This document shows positions 37,801-49,900 of a DNA stretch of 64,000 bases, piece by piece. Position numbers and translations under genes: made by a program. The stretch's first letter is position 1, and each line of letters starts with the position of its first letter. Location: contig CM073323.1 of the NCBI GenBank assembly GCA_037043015.1, positions 19,806,758 to 19,870,757 on the forward strand, read 5' to 3'. The notes under the pieces were generated by a model, which ran no database searches, had not been told where the DNA came from, and worked only from the letters and a program-made list of their open reading frames with translations. The stretch is from Bryum argenteum (taxonomy: Eukaryota > Streptophyta > Bryopsida > Bryales > Bryaceae).

Positions 37801-38063
37801 ATCACTGGTGCTTTGAGTATTATCGTAAGTTTTTATGGTGTAATTTTATTAGGCATATTGTTTGATTGTTGTCCTTTCAATTTGAGATCTCATTGATGGG
37901 ACAGAACGCACGAAGTTTTGTTGGCAGTAACATAAGTTGGATCGGTCAAGGAAGTAGAAGATAGGAAATGTTGATTTGAAGTTCTCTGGAAATAAGAACA
38001 TTGAAATGTTGTAGACTTAGCATAAATGACTAAAAGTGCATCATTTTGGTATGTTTTGGGCAG

Positions 38064-38219
38064 GTTGTGTATGATGTCTCGGATGCGGAAAGCTTCAATA
38101 ACGTGAAGTAGTGGTCGAACAAAACTGATCGTTAGGCTAGTGTGAATGTTAGAAAGTTGCCTGTTGGCAACTAGTGGGATCTTGCATCTAAGGAGGTGGT
38201 CGACTATGTGACTGCAAAG
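38064..38219 (+). pseudogene. Rab1/RabD-type small GTPase pseudo-exon
   Basis: A 156-bp exon between a good acceptor (GGGCAG) and donor (AAGGTAATG) encodes VVYDVSDAESFNNVK, then, after stops, LPVGN and VVDYVTAK. This matches the Rab1/RabD segment containing VYDVTDxESFNNV and the G4 box NKxD. Three codons are TAG at positions where family members have Gln, Tyr and Lys; the last destroys the G4 Lys. Only this exon is convincing; a weak trace of the preceding exon (GGACAGAACGCACGAAG, about 37900) may exist. It is a dead gene fragment, possibly unprocessed since it keeps splice sites. Confidence 0.8.
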
Positions 38220-38666
38220 GTAATGAAGAGAAAGTTAAATATTTTCTATTAGTGGTCAACAATGATTTATATAATAAGTCATGATTAATCTTAAATGATG
38301 TTGGGGTAGTTATGGGTCCTTTGAGAATATTGTGGATATATAATCTGTATTCTTACTATTCTTTTGAGATTCTTTTCCAAGTAAATAAATATGTCCACAC
38401 TCTGTGTGGTTATCTTTATTTCTTGAGAGAGACCATGATGAGACAATTATCTTTTAAGGTGAATTAATAAAATCATTTAAAACATGTATCTATGTAATCC
38501 TGAAAGATAGGATATAATTTTTTTATGTTGTTATTTTTAGAACAGTGAATTTTTTTTATGATGTCATACATGCATCTTCTTATTGTACATTGATAAATTG
38601 TTCAAAAATGTTTCACTAATATTTATTGTTTTCTATTTGATGTAGTAAAGTGAAAAGAAAATAGCA

Positions 38667-40587
38667 ATGGCAAGTGATGTTAAGACATCGACAAGGTATA
38701 TTTTTTAAAATTTGGAAGTGTAAGGCTTTTGCAACACTTTGAATTGCAGAATGTCTATCAAAGTGTTATCCATTGAATTTTTTTATTTTTTTTTTCATTT
38801 TATGTTTCAGGATTCCGAATACAGTGCAATTATGGTGTGGTATTTGTGACATTCCATGTCCAACAATTTCTAAATTACATGATCATAATAACTTTAAGAG
38901 ACATGAAAACAACCTGCGAAAGTATAATATGTTTCCCCCAAAGGAAGCAGAAGAATTTGCCATTTATTATGTATCACAGCCAAAGTCTTAGGTGGTGCAG
39001 GAAGGTCATATTTTGAACTATCTTTTTTGTTTTACACCTTATTGTTTTAAATTCTTATATATTTCTCAAATTCCTTTATTAACAATTGTATAAAGTTGAA
39101 ATTAAGTTCACTTTTTTGTGTCATTGTGCATTTGATAGATTGGTGCAGGTACTGGCCAGACACTAGGCTTTGGTGCAAATTGTGCTGCTCTCCATCAAAC
39201 GACATCAGAAGTTTTCAAGATCACAATAATGGTGTGAAGCATAGGACGAAACTGTTGGAATTTCATTTGCCTGATAATCATGATGATTATGAGTTTCAAG
39301 AAGACTATATTATGACTCTATTCTACTCTTCTGAATACAATGGTATGTTTTTATCATCACTATTGTATTTTAAGGTGTCTATAAATTATTAGACACTAAC
39401 GAACATCTTTAAATATGTTCTAATATTTTTGTTTATTATTTTTGTAGCTTAAAAACGAGTTCATTATGAGCTGCCACTAGTTGGAATTGAGATTATTGCC
39501 TCTTTTAAGGCTTTAGAAATTTCAATTCCTTCTAGCGTGCGAAACGTTCTCAAGGTTGAGAAATTATGTTTATTGAGAAAAGAGGAGCAGCTGGCATATG
39601 ACAAGGATAAAGCTGTGCGAGATTTGAGTGAGATTCATCACTCGGTGGTACTGGTAGACAGTAACATTATTGTTGGAATATTTGTGTTTGATGAAATCTC
39701 TACCGACGAGTGTGCACAAATTGAAGAAATTAACAGAGGCATCTATGATGCTGGTGGAAAAGTGAAGCGTGGCAATGCTAAGGAGTCTGACAAAATTGTG
39801 ATGTGTGGTTGGAGACGTAATATGCGAAAGAAAAGAGATGATGTTGATGCATTTGGAAGGTGAGTTTTTTTGTTATGGTCTTTTGCAAAGTTTTTTCAAA
39901 ACTTTTAAATTTTTGAGCATTCTGTATATCATATTAATTTTAAATTTACTTTTTTTTTATGGTAGGTACTCACATGGTATAAGAGAAGATTCAAAGAAAA
40001 GAAGAATAAGAGGGTATGAGATTGAAGACATTGGGGATCATCTAACTGGTGATTTTTTGGCACCGCATTTGGAGTGCCTTTTTCCTACGTTTATGAAGGA
40101 TTTGAATGTATTATTGACTTAAAGTGCATATCCGATGTTTTTGGGTACGATTGGAGGGCGGAGCTTGACAACATTGGCAATTACATCAAATTATTTTGCC
40201 AACCCGCATCTTGATTTACAAGATTTGGACTTTGCTTTTCTTACTTGGTTTGTGAAAGGTGTAGTATGTAAAATATTCTTCTCATTTGTATTGATTGTTT
40301 TCAACTACGTTTGAACCAAAAACTTAAAAGTGTTGAGATTAATGTTAAATGAAAAATGTATTGTGATTTCAGATCGGCAAGGAGCTGGACATGTTAAGAG
40401 TGGGGGAGAATTTATCTTACCCGAGTATAAACTATTCGTTACTCCGAAGGATGGTTTAATCTTTGCATTTTCTACAAGCACTGTACTTCACCGTACAAGA
40501 GTTGCACAAGGCTATGATGTTATTGACATGTCATGCTCTGCAAAAAAAATGTCTTGGATAGAGCAACTTCAAGAACCCAAGATATAG
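38667..40587 (+). pseudogene. U1-type zinc finger plus 2OG-Fe(II) dioxygenase-like gene, copy 2
   Basis: Exons: 38667-38695 (MASDVKTSTR), 38811-38991, 39149-39342, about 39450-39859, 39966-40258 and 40373-40587. Two separate exons each encode one U1-type finger (LWCGICDIPCPTI...HENN and LWCKLCCSPSNDI...KHRTK) and both begin one base before a codon boundary, so they are interchangeable modules. The later exons encode the core: NPHLDLQD (HxD) in exon 5, then GGEFILPEY and VLHRTR (His, Arg) in exon 6. Exon 2 ends in TAG (38989-38991) and exon 5 has an in-frame TAA at 40120-40122, after which homology with copy 1 continues. Intron position at GR|Y is identical to copy 1. Tandem duplicate; probable mobile-element origin is unproven. 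Confidence 0.65.
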
Positions 40588-41183
40588 TTCAATATTTTGG
40601 TGATCGTAAGTATATGTTTCTTATCATTCTGTTTCATTTTAGAATTTACTTTTTCTTATCCATTCAAGTTCTTGGTTTTATTTGCTTTATAAACTTATTT
40701 AGGTGAGAAATCTTAATTACATACTGATTAGTGTTGGTTTTCAAATTGGACAACAGGAGAAAAATTGCGGCAGGAACAACTTCAAAATGAAGTACTAAGG
40801 ATAGAGAGATCTTCATTTTCTACTGCAGGGAATGTGAAGACCTATGTAAGGAAGTCAAGAACCAATGTGTAGAATCCATTTCATTTGAGTTCAGTTTGTA
40901 GAGGCCAGAAGAAAATCTGTGAGAATCACATTTAGAAGATTCATTTGGTGAAGAAGGCTTCCTAGTTTCATAGGAGATCAAATTGTACATCTTGCTTATG
41001 TTGATACCATTAAGATTTTTTAACATAGAATGAAAAAAGCGCAATTACATGCCCATATGTTAACTTCATGAAAACTTGTTTCAAATTTTAGATGTTTGTA
41101 TGATAAGGACTAAATCTGACTGATAATTAAGATTTCATTAAACCATGTTTTATTCCTTATGTTTTCAAAAAAAATTCAAAATA

Positions 41184-41222
<39 letters not shown>

Positions 41223-41730
41223 AATTTTTTTGTTGTTGTTGTTTGTGGTTGCATACTTATAAACCTCCAGTAAATCATCAATACAATTGCATTCGGGGCA
41301 ACCATAATCTGGTTTTCTTTGGATCTTGACGGCGACTTTCCTGCCACACTGCAGAAACAATTCCAAGCAAATGAAATGAGGACACATAGATGGTAGTAGA
41401 CATGACGCAAATGAAAATCTTGTCATGCGCACATCAAGGCACTTGCCAGTCTCACATTTCTAAGATTTTAGAGAGTCAGAGTACCAAAGTGGAATTATGT
41501 TGGATATGAACCGTATATAGAAAATTAATCGTGGATTGTGCACATATTCATGTAGGAAAATTTGTAAGGATTCGAACTTAAAGGTATGGGTAAATTTTAT
41601 TACTGCATACAAAAATTAGTAATAGTCAAATTCTTTTTTTTTTTTGAAATTCCCGTGAATGAGGCAAGTTTATATTTAGGGCTTAGGTCTCACATACTAT
41701 TGTAGTAGAAACCAAAATAGGTGCGCTACC
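40588..41730. other. Intergenic with TA/T-rich microsatellite
   Basis: A (TA)n stretch followed by a long T run lies at about 41180-41230. A minus-strand Cys-rich segment at 41270-41460 (CPHFICLELF, GCPECNCIDDLLE) could be an exon of a zinc-binding protein, but nothing around it supports a gene. Confidence 0.4.
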
Positions 41731-41734
41731 AAAT

Positions 41735-42344
41735 TAGGTACCTCTACTATCATTTCCTCTTTGAAGTGAAAATACTACCAACATGAAATTTGCAATCAGA
41801 AAATCAGCAACTAGAAAGTTGTTCATCTTCATCTGAAAGACACTCTTGTACCAAAAAAATTCATCAAAAAAAAATCTTGGCTCAAATAGTAGCCTTGTAG
41901 TCGTGAAAGCTGCCAAAAATTTTACAAATGAAAGATAATCCAAAACTAGACCCCTCGCACTCAAATCCATCTTCAATACATCATCGATTGGGTCAAGCTT
42001 TCCACCACTAAAAATAGACTATAATTGGAATCCATCCCATGAAAATAGATTTTCATGAAAAAGTATTTTAGATTTCACATAATTGGCTTCCAAAGTTCCA
42101 ATGCTAAAACATGCCAAATGTTTGAAAACCCAAAAACAAAAGCTGCCTTTACTAAAATCCATGCCACTTATTAATACTTTATTTTATGAGTTTGCAATTT
42201 TTACCACACAAACTAGACTTGATTTGTGACATAACCCAAGTGATTTTGTCAAAAACGGAGGTTGGATGAAAAAGTAATGGCTATTCAAAGTTTGTGCCCT
42301 TCATCCAAAATGTTGTTTTTCGACACTAGGGACGTTTACGGGTT
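41735..42344 (-). mobile_element. 1.2-kb repeat family, inverted partial copy
   Basis: Reverse-strand match to 17073-18100. The outer end GACGTTTACGGGTT (42331-42344) corresponds to the family terminus, while the inner end is truncated after the ORF. The 80-codon ORF at 41734-41976 (MKMDLSARGLVLDYLSFVKF...) aligns with the ORF of copy 1. Confidence 0.7.
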
Positions 42345-42784
42345 CAGAATCAGTTCCAAATTTGTACCACTGTCTACTCTCAATTTAATTCTAGATTTTG
42401 TAGTATATATTGATCACTTTATTAGTTCTAAGTTGTAAATGACTTTCAGGCTATTCATGGTAAAATTAATCTTGACTTAAGAATAGATTGAAAAATATAA
42501 GTAAAAATAAAGTATAGCTATCATGATTGGCAAAAAGTTTCAAAAGTTTGAATTAGAATTGAAGTCACAAATTTGACCATTTCAATTAAAGACATGAAGG
42601 GCTTATTTGTTTCTCAACGAAGAACCTTAACAAGCATCGATAGTTGAAGTACAAGGCTTGCAAGCCTCGATAGTTGAATCAGTAGGAACTATAAAGACAT
42701 AGCTTTGCGAAGAGAAAAATCATTCATGCACTGTGTACGATCATGTTTTGAAGTTTATTGCTCTGCTTTTTGATGATTTGGTAT

Positions 42785-43762
42785 TAACCCCTAGACGTCC
42801 CTAGTGTCGAAAAACGACAATTTGGATGAAAGGCAGAAACTTTGAAGAGCCACAACTTCTTCATCCAAACTCCGTTTTTGACGAAATCACTTGGGTTATG
42901 TCACAAATCAAGTCTAGTTTATGTGGTAGGAATTTGCAAACTCATTAAATAAAGTATTAATAAGTGGCATGGATTTTAGTATAGGCAGCTTTTGTTTTTG
43001 GGTTTTCAAACATTTGGCATGTTTTACCATTGCAAGCCAATTATGTGAAATCTAAAATACTTTTTCATGAATTTTTTTTCATAGGTTTCACATTTAGATG
43101 CATCTCAACAACTTTGTAGTTGGAAAGTTTTTGATCTAGATAACTTTGGTATTGGCTTTGCAAACATGTTTCTACGATGAAAAAAGTGAAAAAATGGATG
43201 ATTTTCGAAGAGGTAGATCTCCTTCATCCACCGTTTGATTTTGACTTTATTTTTTGGGATGGATTCCAATTATAGCCTTTTTTTAGTGGTAGAAACCTTG
43301 ACCCAACCGAGGATATATTGAAGAAAAGGCATGGATTTGAGTGCGAGGGGTCTAGTTTTGGATTATTTTTCCTTTGTAAAATTCTTGGCAGTTTTTACGA
43401 CTACAAGGCTACTATTTGAGCCAAGATTTTTTTTTTTGAATTCTTTTGGTACGAAAGTGTCTTTGAGACGAAGATGAACAACTTTCTAGTTGCTGATTTT
43501 TTTATTGCAAATTTCATGTTGGTAGTATTTTCACTTCAAAGTCAAAATGATGGTATTTTGTAGCCTGTTTTGCGCACTAATATGTTATGATCTCGCAATC
43601 TATGAGGTCTCATGAGTCAAGTTTTGGTCCACATGATCTACTACAAGTCTATTACAAGTTTGTACGGTTGAGATCTGAATAGCTTATCTTTAATTTCATC
43701 TATATCACTTTTTTAGAAAATGAGTTTTTGGCTAAAAATACCCCAATGACGTTTAGGGATTA
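42785..43762 (+). mobile_element. 1.2-kb repeat family, copy 2
   Basis: TAACCCCTAGACGT to ACGTTTAGGGATTA. It matches copy 1 through its length, including the ORF region (about 43332), where T-run and indel differences break the frame. With the inverted copy 440 bp away it forms a large hairpin. Confidence 0.75.
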
Positions 43763-43929
43763 ACTACAATTAGGTTCTTTGATTCTATACCCTTAGAAAA
43801 TTGTGTAACTTCACTAAAACTAAACTAGGACTTTTAAGGTCAAAGAACCAACTTGGCATTGACACAGAAGAATCCCAAGGATTAAGATAGCAATCTCAAA
43901 TTAACCTAACCTTCGGAGCCTAATCAACC

Positions 43930-44222
43930 ATTCTATTGAGGCTCATTATTATTTTGAGGCTTATTATTATTTTGTAGGCTCATTGAGGTTCATTATTATT
44001 TTGAGGCTCATTAATATTTTGTAGCTCAATTTCGTGGCTCATTTTCTAGGCGGCCGCTTAGAAAAACCTAGAGGGGCAAACCATCAGACGAACTGCGTAA
44101 TATAAATGTCATTGTGTATTAAGACAGTAGCTCTGTAATATCACTTAAACTCCATGATATCACATAAATTCCGTAATAGCACATATACTCTGTAATATCA
44201 CACAAATTCTATAATATCACAC
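43930..44222. repeat. Short tandem repeats at composition boundary
   Basis: Units of GAGGCTCATTATTATTTT recur at 43940-44040, and a 22-24-bp unit around TCTGTAATATCACA recurs about six times at 44090-44222. They mark the change from AT-rich to GC-rich DNA. Confidence 0.7.
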
Positions 44223-44749
44223 CGATTTATAGATGGCAAAAAACAAATACATTTGGTAAGAAATGGTGATGAGTGGTAATAAGTGGGAAATGAAGTCGGT
44301 GTAATCATGGAAAAATCAGATCTTGTGTGAAGGAATGACCGGTCACGATGCAACATGATGAAAAATCATCATGACCAATTAGTTAATGTCTTGCGGGCAC
44401 GTGGCCGCCGTCAAAGGCCTTTTTTTTTTTTTTCGCCGGGCAAGCGAATGACTTCAGCCGACTCTGCCGACTGCTCACGTCATTCTCTGCTTTTGTTCTT
44501 CCTCCTTCTCTCTCCGCTGCCGCCGTCCTCGTGCACGGAGCTCTCACTCTCCCTTTTCGAGCTTGCTTTTCGAGGCTTATTTCTGCTTTTGTGCATAGGC
44601 TACGTGTGTGAAGTTTCTACGTTTCTGCTGTTTCGGCGTAGTGTGGGTTTCTTCTGCTGTTTCTACGTAGTGTGTAGATTTTTGTGGACCTCAGTTCGAT
44701 AGTTTTGTAGTTTTTTTTTCCGCGTAGTGTGTAGTTTTTTTCGACCTCA

Positions 44750-44930
44750 TTTGGACAGCGCCGCGGACCGAGGAAGTAGGCGCGGCGGACCACACCTTCA
44801 CAGCGCGGCGGAGCTCACTGCGAGAGGTCGGCGGACCTCACCTTCAAGGCGCGGCGGACCTCCGAACCAGAGCGCGGCGGACTTCACCTTCACAGCTCGC
44901 GGACCTCACTTCTAGAGCGCGGCGGACGTG
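44750..44930. repeat. GC-rich 30-bp repeats, possible promoter or 5' leader
   Basis: About six diverged units built on GCGCGGCGGACCTCACCTTC. They follow a T-rich, CT-rich stretch (44420-44580) and precede the first splice-like sites of the GC-rich block. A promoter or 5' leader role is a guess. Confidence 0.5.
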
Positions 44931-45149
44931 AGCAGGAGGTTTCGGAGCTTTTTTTGGCGATCGAGGTTTCGGGGTTTTTTTCTCGGCAGCACGTCTATCG
45001 GAGTGACTGCTTTTTCGCGGACCGATCGACTGTGCTGCCGCTTTTCATCGTGTCCATCGACCTCCAATTCCAGGTACATGTTCTCAGCGCATTAGGTGAG
45101 GTGTTTTTGTGTGTGAGTGTGTGTTTGATTACTTAGTTTGATTATTCTT

Positions 45150-45300
45150 GAATTGTTTCGATTTGCCTTTGGTGCATTGTTTCGATTTGCTCTGCTGCAT
45201 TGTTTCGATTAGCCTCTACAGCTGCGATTTTTCCATTAGCCTCTGCAGTTGCGTTTTTTCGGTTAGCCTCAGTCTGCAGCTGCGTTTTTTCAATTAGTTC
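45150..45300. repeat. About 28-bp diverged tandem repeats
   Basis: Units of GCATTGTTTCGATTTGCTCT type, later GCAGCTGCGTTTTTTC, recur five or six times. The rest of 44223-46329 shows no clear coding sequence; palindrome copies at 45694, 45896 and 46103 suggest 5' introns. Confidence 0.6.
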
Positions 45301-46329
45301 GATTATTTGGAAGCATTCAATCTTTGCATGTAATTATGCGTTGGTAGACTTCCGTAAAGAATTTTCTATCGTTGAGAGTCATTGAGACTTGTTTCATTTT
45401 CTCATGAGGCACTGCAGTGTAGGAATGGGATTGGAATTGCGGATGATCTGAGAGTGTGTACACTGATAAGCTTGGCAATGAATTCCGTGTAAGTGGTTTA
45501 GTTGCTGCTCATGCTCATTCTTTTAAATCATCAATCAAATGTACCGTATGGCCACCGTATGTGGAACCGTAAAACGAAATAAATTAAAATTGATAGATAT
45601 AAGGATGACTAACGCAGTTCTGAACGGGCGTTGAGAAAACTCTAAGTAATCGAACCATAGATGACAAATGTGTAACCCAGACATTTGTGAGATTTCTGGG
45701 CGGCCGCGCAAAAGCCACCAATGGAAGAACAAAACAGAAGAATCGAATCACTTTATAAGAAACCAAGGTATGGTTTCTAAGCGACTGCTCAGATTCGAGG
45801 GCACGATGATGACATCTAGAAAACGGTAGACCGAGAACGAAAACAGTATTCAGAGGTCGTGAATTGAGATTACTTAACGTCAATATTGGAGCGGATTTCT
45901 GAGCGACCCCTCAGAAATGTTTGTATGCTTAAAGGTCCAAAATCGAGTAGGCAGCGATGTCAACGCTGGTAAGATAGAAGAGGTCGGACTCTATTAGGTC
46001 ATCAATGTATTCCTGTCTCTTAATCCAATATTCTCCGTAAAAGATGAATGCAGCATCGAGAGCTCGTGACGTGGGGTCCGAAGTCGTCTATGTCCATTTC
46101 GATTTCTGAGCGACCGTTCAGATTTATTAACAGAATCTAAGCAGTTGAATCCAGTAGCCTGCGCTGATAGCACCGATTGCTTAGAATCTGTCTGTCTCAG
46201 GTACGTCTGCTGAGTAGTGCCGATCAACCAGATTTGTCGATGCTAAGAGGTAGATAAGAATTTGCACAGTCGCTTAGAAAAATTACCTTGTAGATCACAA
46301 TCTAAGTCACGTCCCAATTCGGTACGTAG

Positions 46330-46992
46330 ATGGAGTTCAATGAATCACTCCCACCACTCGTGGGATATCTCGAACGAGATGATACAGCGATGGAAATGTG
46401 GTATCAGATAATAGATCAAACGATTCCTTTGCGGCTCAAATCCAAGAATGCAAGCTGGTCACTTCGTATTCGTAGTGAGGAAGATGGGGCAGACCCGACC
46501 TTCAGTCTCGTTCTAGGCTTTCGATCGCAGAAAACGACATCGTATAAACCTCTGGACATGATCAAGGTCATCGATATTCATGTCAAGGGAGACCATGTCT
46601 TCTTGGACGTCGTAAACACCGAAGCAGACTATGCCTGGGGGTGCGTCGTAATGCGCCCAGAGGACGGCACTGTGTTTGACGCAACCTGGATGACGACGAC
46701 CGGGAAGGATCTCGAGTGGCCATCCTCTCTTGTAACTGAATCCTTTGTTGAATCCAAGCTCAAATTATTTCGAGGCAACAACCTCGACATGTGTCGTGAC
46801 CTTGCAGATTTTGTGAGGAAAGGATACTCGGTTCGTGCAAGAGGATTGGACGAGACTCACGACAGGATCGAGAAGGAAAGGCAGATCTATCCATGGCGAC
46901 GGATCAAGCTGAGGGGAGCACGGATCAGAGTTCCAAGTTGCAGAAAGGTTCAGTTCCAAATTACAGTCGGGTTTGCATTGTTGCATGTTTGA
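46330..46992 (+). CDS. Hypothetical protein ORF, 220 codons
   Basis: Begins ATG at 46330 (MEFNESLPPLVGYLERDD) and runs to TGA at 46990-46992. Composition and codon use look coding: mixed charged and hydrophobic residues, few low-complexity runs, with beta-rich patterns (VKGDHVFLDVV, WGCVVMRPEDG). No domain is recognised. Its last 100 bases overlap, in another frame, the first exon of the ParB/methylase gene (ATG at 46893), so either two transcripts overlap or a one-base shift near 46880 has separated the N-terminus of a single protein. A palindrome copy lies just past the stop. Confidence 0.5.
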   Translation: MEFNESLPPLVGYLERDDTAMEMWYQIIDQTIPLRLKSKNASWSLRIRSEEDGADPTFSLVLGFRSQKTTSYKPLDMIKVIDIHVKGDHVFLDVVNTEADYAWGCVVMRPEDGTVFDATWMTTTGKDLEWPSSLVTESFVESKLKLFRGNNLDMCRDLADFVRKGYSVRARGLDETHDRIEKERQIYPWRRIKLRGARIRVPSCRKVQFQITVGFALLHV

Positions 46993-49900
46993 ATTTTCTT
47001 GGGCGGTCGCTCAGGAACGATAGGCGAGCAAGAGCCGACGCAATCAATGTCAGTAGATTAGTTGTAAATCCTCTTTCACATATGTATTTGGGCGGCCGTT
47101 TAGATTCTAATGCAATTTTGTGTCGACTTTATCGTTCGTGCAGGTAAGGCGCACAAGGAGCTCGACGTATCTGGGACGACAGTGCGAGGCACGGTGCCTG
47201 GATCGATGAAACCTAATGGTGAGGGAACGATTTCCACTTATATTGGGCTATATCAATATAATAACGTATTAAGTGTTTTTTGGGCTGCCGTCGAGAAACT
47301 AATACTACCTGCAGGTCCCGATCCTGACCAGCATCATTCCACCAAGCCAGCCAGTGCGCCGGGTGCAAGGCAAGGTAAAGGTGCGTGTTTCAGATTGCAG
47401 TGATTAGGTTCCAAACTACTCTGTATTTTGCGCGGTCGTTCAGAATCTGATGTACACTCATTTTAACTTCATGTTGTGTACAGGGAAAGCGACGAAGCCA
47501 TCTGCCGAGGACGATCGGTCCCCGGCATCCAAAGCGACGATGACGATCGCAGAGAAATGTAATTCAGTTCCCTTCATCTTGTACGTCACCAGTATATCGC
47601 CTTGCTCTTGTAATGAGGACTTCTGGGCGGCCGCTGAGAAAGTATTGCATTGTATTGTGAAGCTTCTCGACCTCTAGCCAGGGACAAAGCACGATCAGCG
47701 ACTGAACAGAGTCGTGATTCAGGCAAGGCAAAATCAAGTCGTTCCGACGGGATGAGTGCGAAGGTGGCGTCGACGCAAGGATTGGAAACCGAAGGCAGGC
47801 GTGCAAGCGGCAGATCCATTCTCCCAGGCGGGACCGCAATCGATCCTTCAACATCCGGGTTCGAGCGATCGACTGCGGTGCAGGAATTCGTCAACGCCGA
47901 ACCAGAGGAGGAAGAGGAGGACGAAATGGAGCTAATTAGCCGAGGTCCTCCAGGGCAGAGCGCTTCGCCAACCGCGAACACGTCTACCGAGTTGCGGAGG
48001 ACAAGACCAAAAGAGCGCGCGATCAAGTCCAAGCTGGCCGCGCAGAAGAAGAAGAGAAAGGCAACCTAGCAAGATGTTGGGCAATCTAGTCCCGAGATGC
48101 ATCAGTCGGAAGGGGGGACGGGTGCTCCAAGTAGTCGTGAGGCATCATCCGAGACTGAAGGGGCTACGAGCCCTGACAAGAATACTGCCTCGAATGGAGC
48201 TGGTGGAATTCCAGTAGGGCTGACAGCAAGTGTCGATGAAGCCACGGCCTTCGAGAATGCTGTTAAGAAGGTAACCCTGAAGGCTTACCTTCGGGGGGGG
48301 GGGGACATGGAGCGAGTACCCGGAGACGTTGCCTTTCGATCCTGAGTCGGTCCCACAGAAGCTTGCTGTAAAGCCAAAGACAAGCAAGCAAGCGAAGAAG
48401 GGGACCATAGAGCAAATGTACGAGGACCTCAAGGCTCATGTGGAGGCAAACCTGGCGTTCAAGAAGAACGCCGAGTATATGTACATCTTCGGACAGCAGC
48501 GGTACTTCCAGCTCGGCGTAGAGGACATGACGAGTTCCGATCCATCGACGGGTACAATCTACAGGGCGTTGGAAGAAGCAGGCGTGGCGAAAGTCCTGAA
48601 GCATATGACGGATTATGGCTTCATCAAGCAGATCCTGACGGTGATGCCGAACACAAAGACGAGGCCGAAGAACTGGATGGAATGTGTGAGAGCGGGAGAG
48701 TTCTTGATCATCAACGGCCAGCATACCTGGGCTGCCGCGAAGAGGATCGTCGATGGGAAGGTGCCGAACATCCCCTCAGATATCAAGGCATGCGTGTCGT
48801 TGTGGACGTGCCAGATTGTGTGGTCGGATATACCCGCCCACTTGCACTCGCTGTCGTACAAATGAAACGACGGCAACGACGAGCAGCCGTATCTTACGTC
48901 TGCACCAGCGACTGTGGCTCACCTCCGCGAGATATGGTCCTTTCACGGCCGCCCAAAGGCATGCCGGAAGAATGGTCGTCTCAAAGAAGGATCGGAGGAG
49001 GAGAAGATTGCAAAGCAGTACAAGGTAAGAATTCGAAACCGATTTCTTGTCGTACGCTGTCGACTTTCTGGGCGGTTGCTCAGAAACTTCAGAAAGTTCT
49101 TGGGCGGCCGCTCAGAATTAGAGTCCAGGAGCGCTTTGTGACGTCGCGATACGGTGGATATGGGGCTGCTGTACATTCTGACCACGACATTGTGGTTCTG
49201 CGCAGCTCTTCAAGGAACAGGCAATCGAGACTCTGCAGTCGACTGCAGTCGCAAAGAGCAAGAGTGGGGAGAAGGTGAATTTTAGCAGAATCAACAGCCT
49301 CGGCGATATCAGACTCGTCATGTTGAACGAAGGGGCGTACACGAAGTGGGCACAGATCTTCAAGAAGTATCAAAATCTGGAGCTCATCGACCCCGACAGC
49401 AAGAGGATGCTGAAGCACATGGTGGACGAGAAGGATAGGCCATACAAGTTCCCGTACCTTGTGATCTCGTCCTCTTTCTTGAGATCGCTCGTTGGTCTCC
49501 ACGATTCCGAGTTGGAACTTCTCGCGGATCACATACTAGCTGCGGATCCGAAGGTGTACCTCGGAATAAAGAAGCCGCAGTACCCAAAGAAGTGGACGCG
49601 CGCCCAGAAAATGGCGACCTGGGTGACGAGGAAGAAGTACAAGGTGAAGATCATCAGGATCATCATGGCCACCGTGATGAAGAACAAGAAGTCGAAGGTG
49701 TCGCAGGAGATCAAGAAGGGCGACTACCCCCCGAGTTACTGGAAGTTGGCGAAGAAGTGCCTGAGGATCAGCACGTTTCACGTCGACCATGCCATGTTCG
49801 TCGCGGGACTGCCTTGGCTGAAATCTCAAGTGACGCACGGGAAGGCGAATCTGCCACTGTCCCCCGATGCGAAGGCGGTGCTACAGAGGATGGTGGACAA

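Noticed and set aside
38064-38219. Functional Rab gene using amber readthrough
   Set aside because: The G4 Lys is lost, adjacent exons are not convincing, and other stops in the window are of all three types.
41157-41460. RING-type zinc protein exon on the minus strand
   Set aside because: Cys spacing (CPHF...CPECNC) does not fit a complete RING or B-box and no partner exon was found.
48293-48304. Programmed frameshift at the 12-G run
   Set aside because: An 88-nt intron (48271-48358) with good GT/AG ends removes the run and keeps phase, and a homopolymer error is also possible; frameshifting is not needed.
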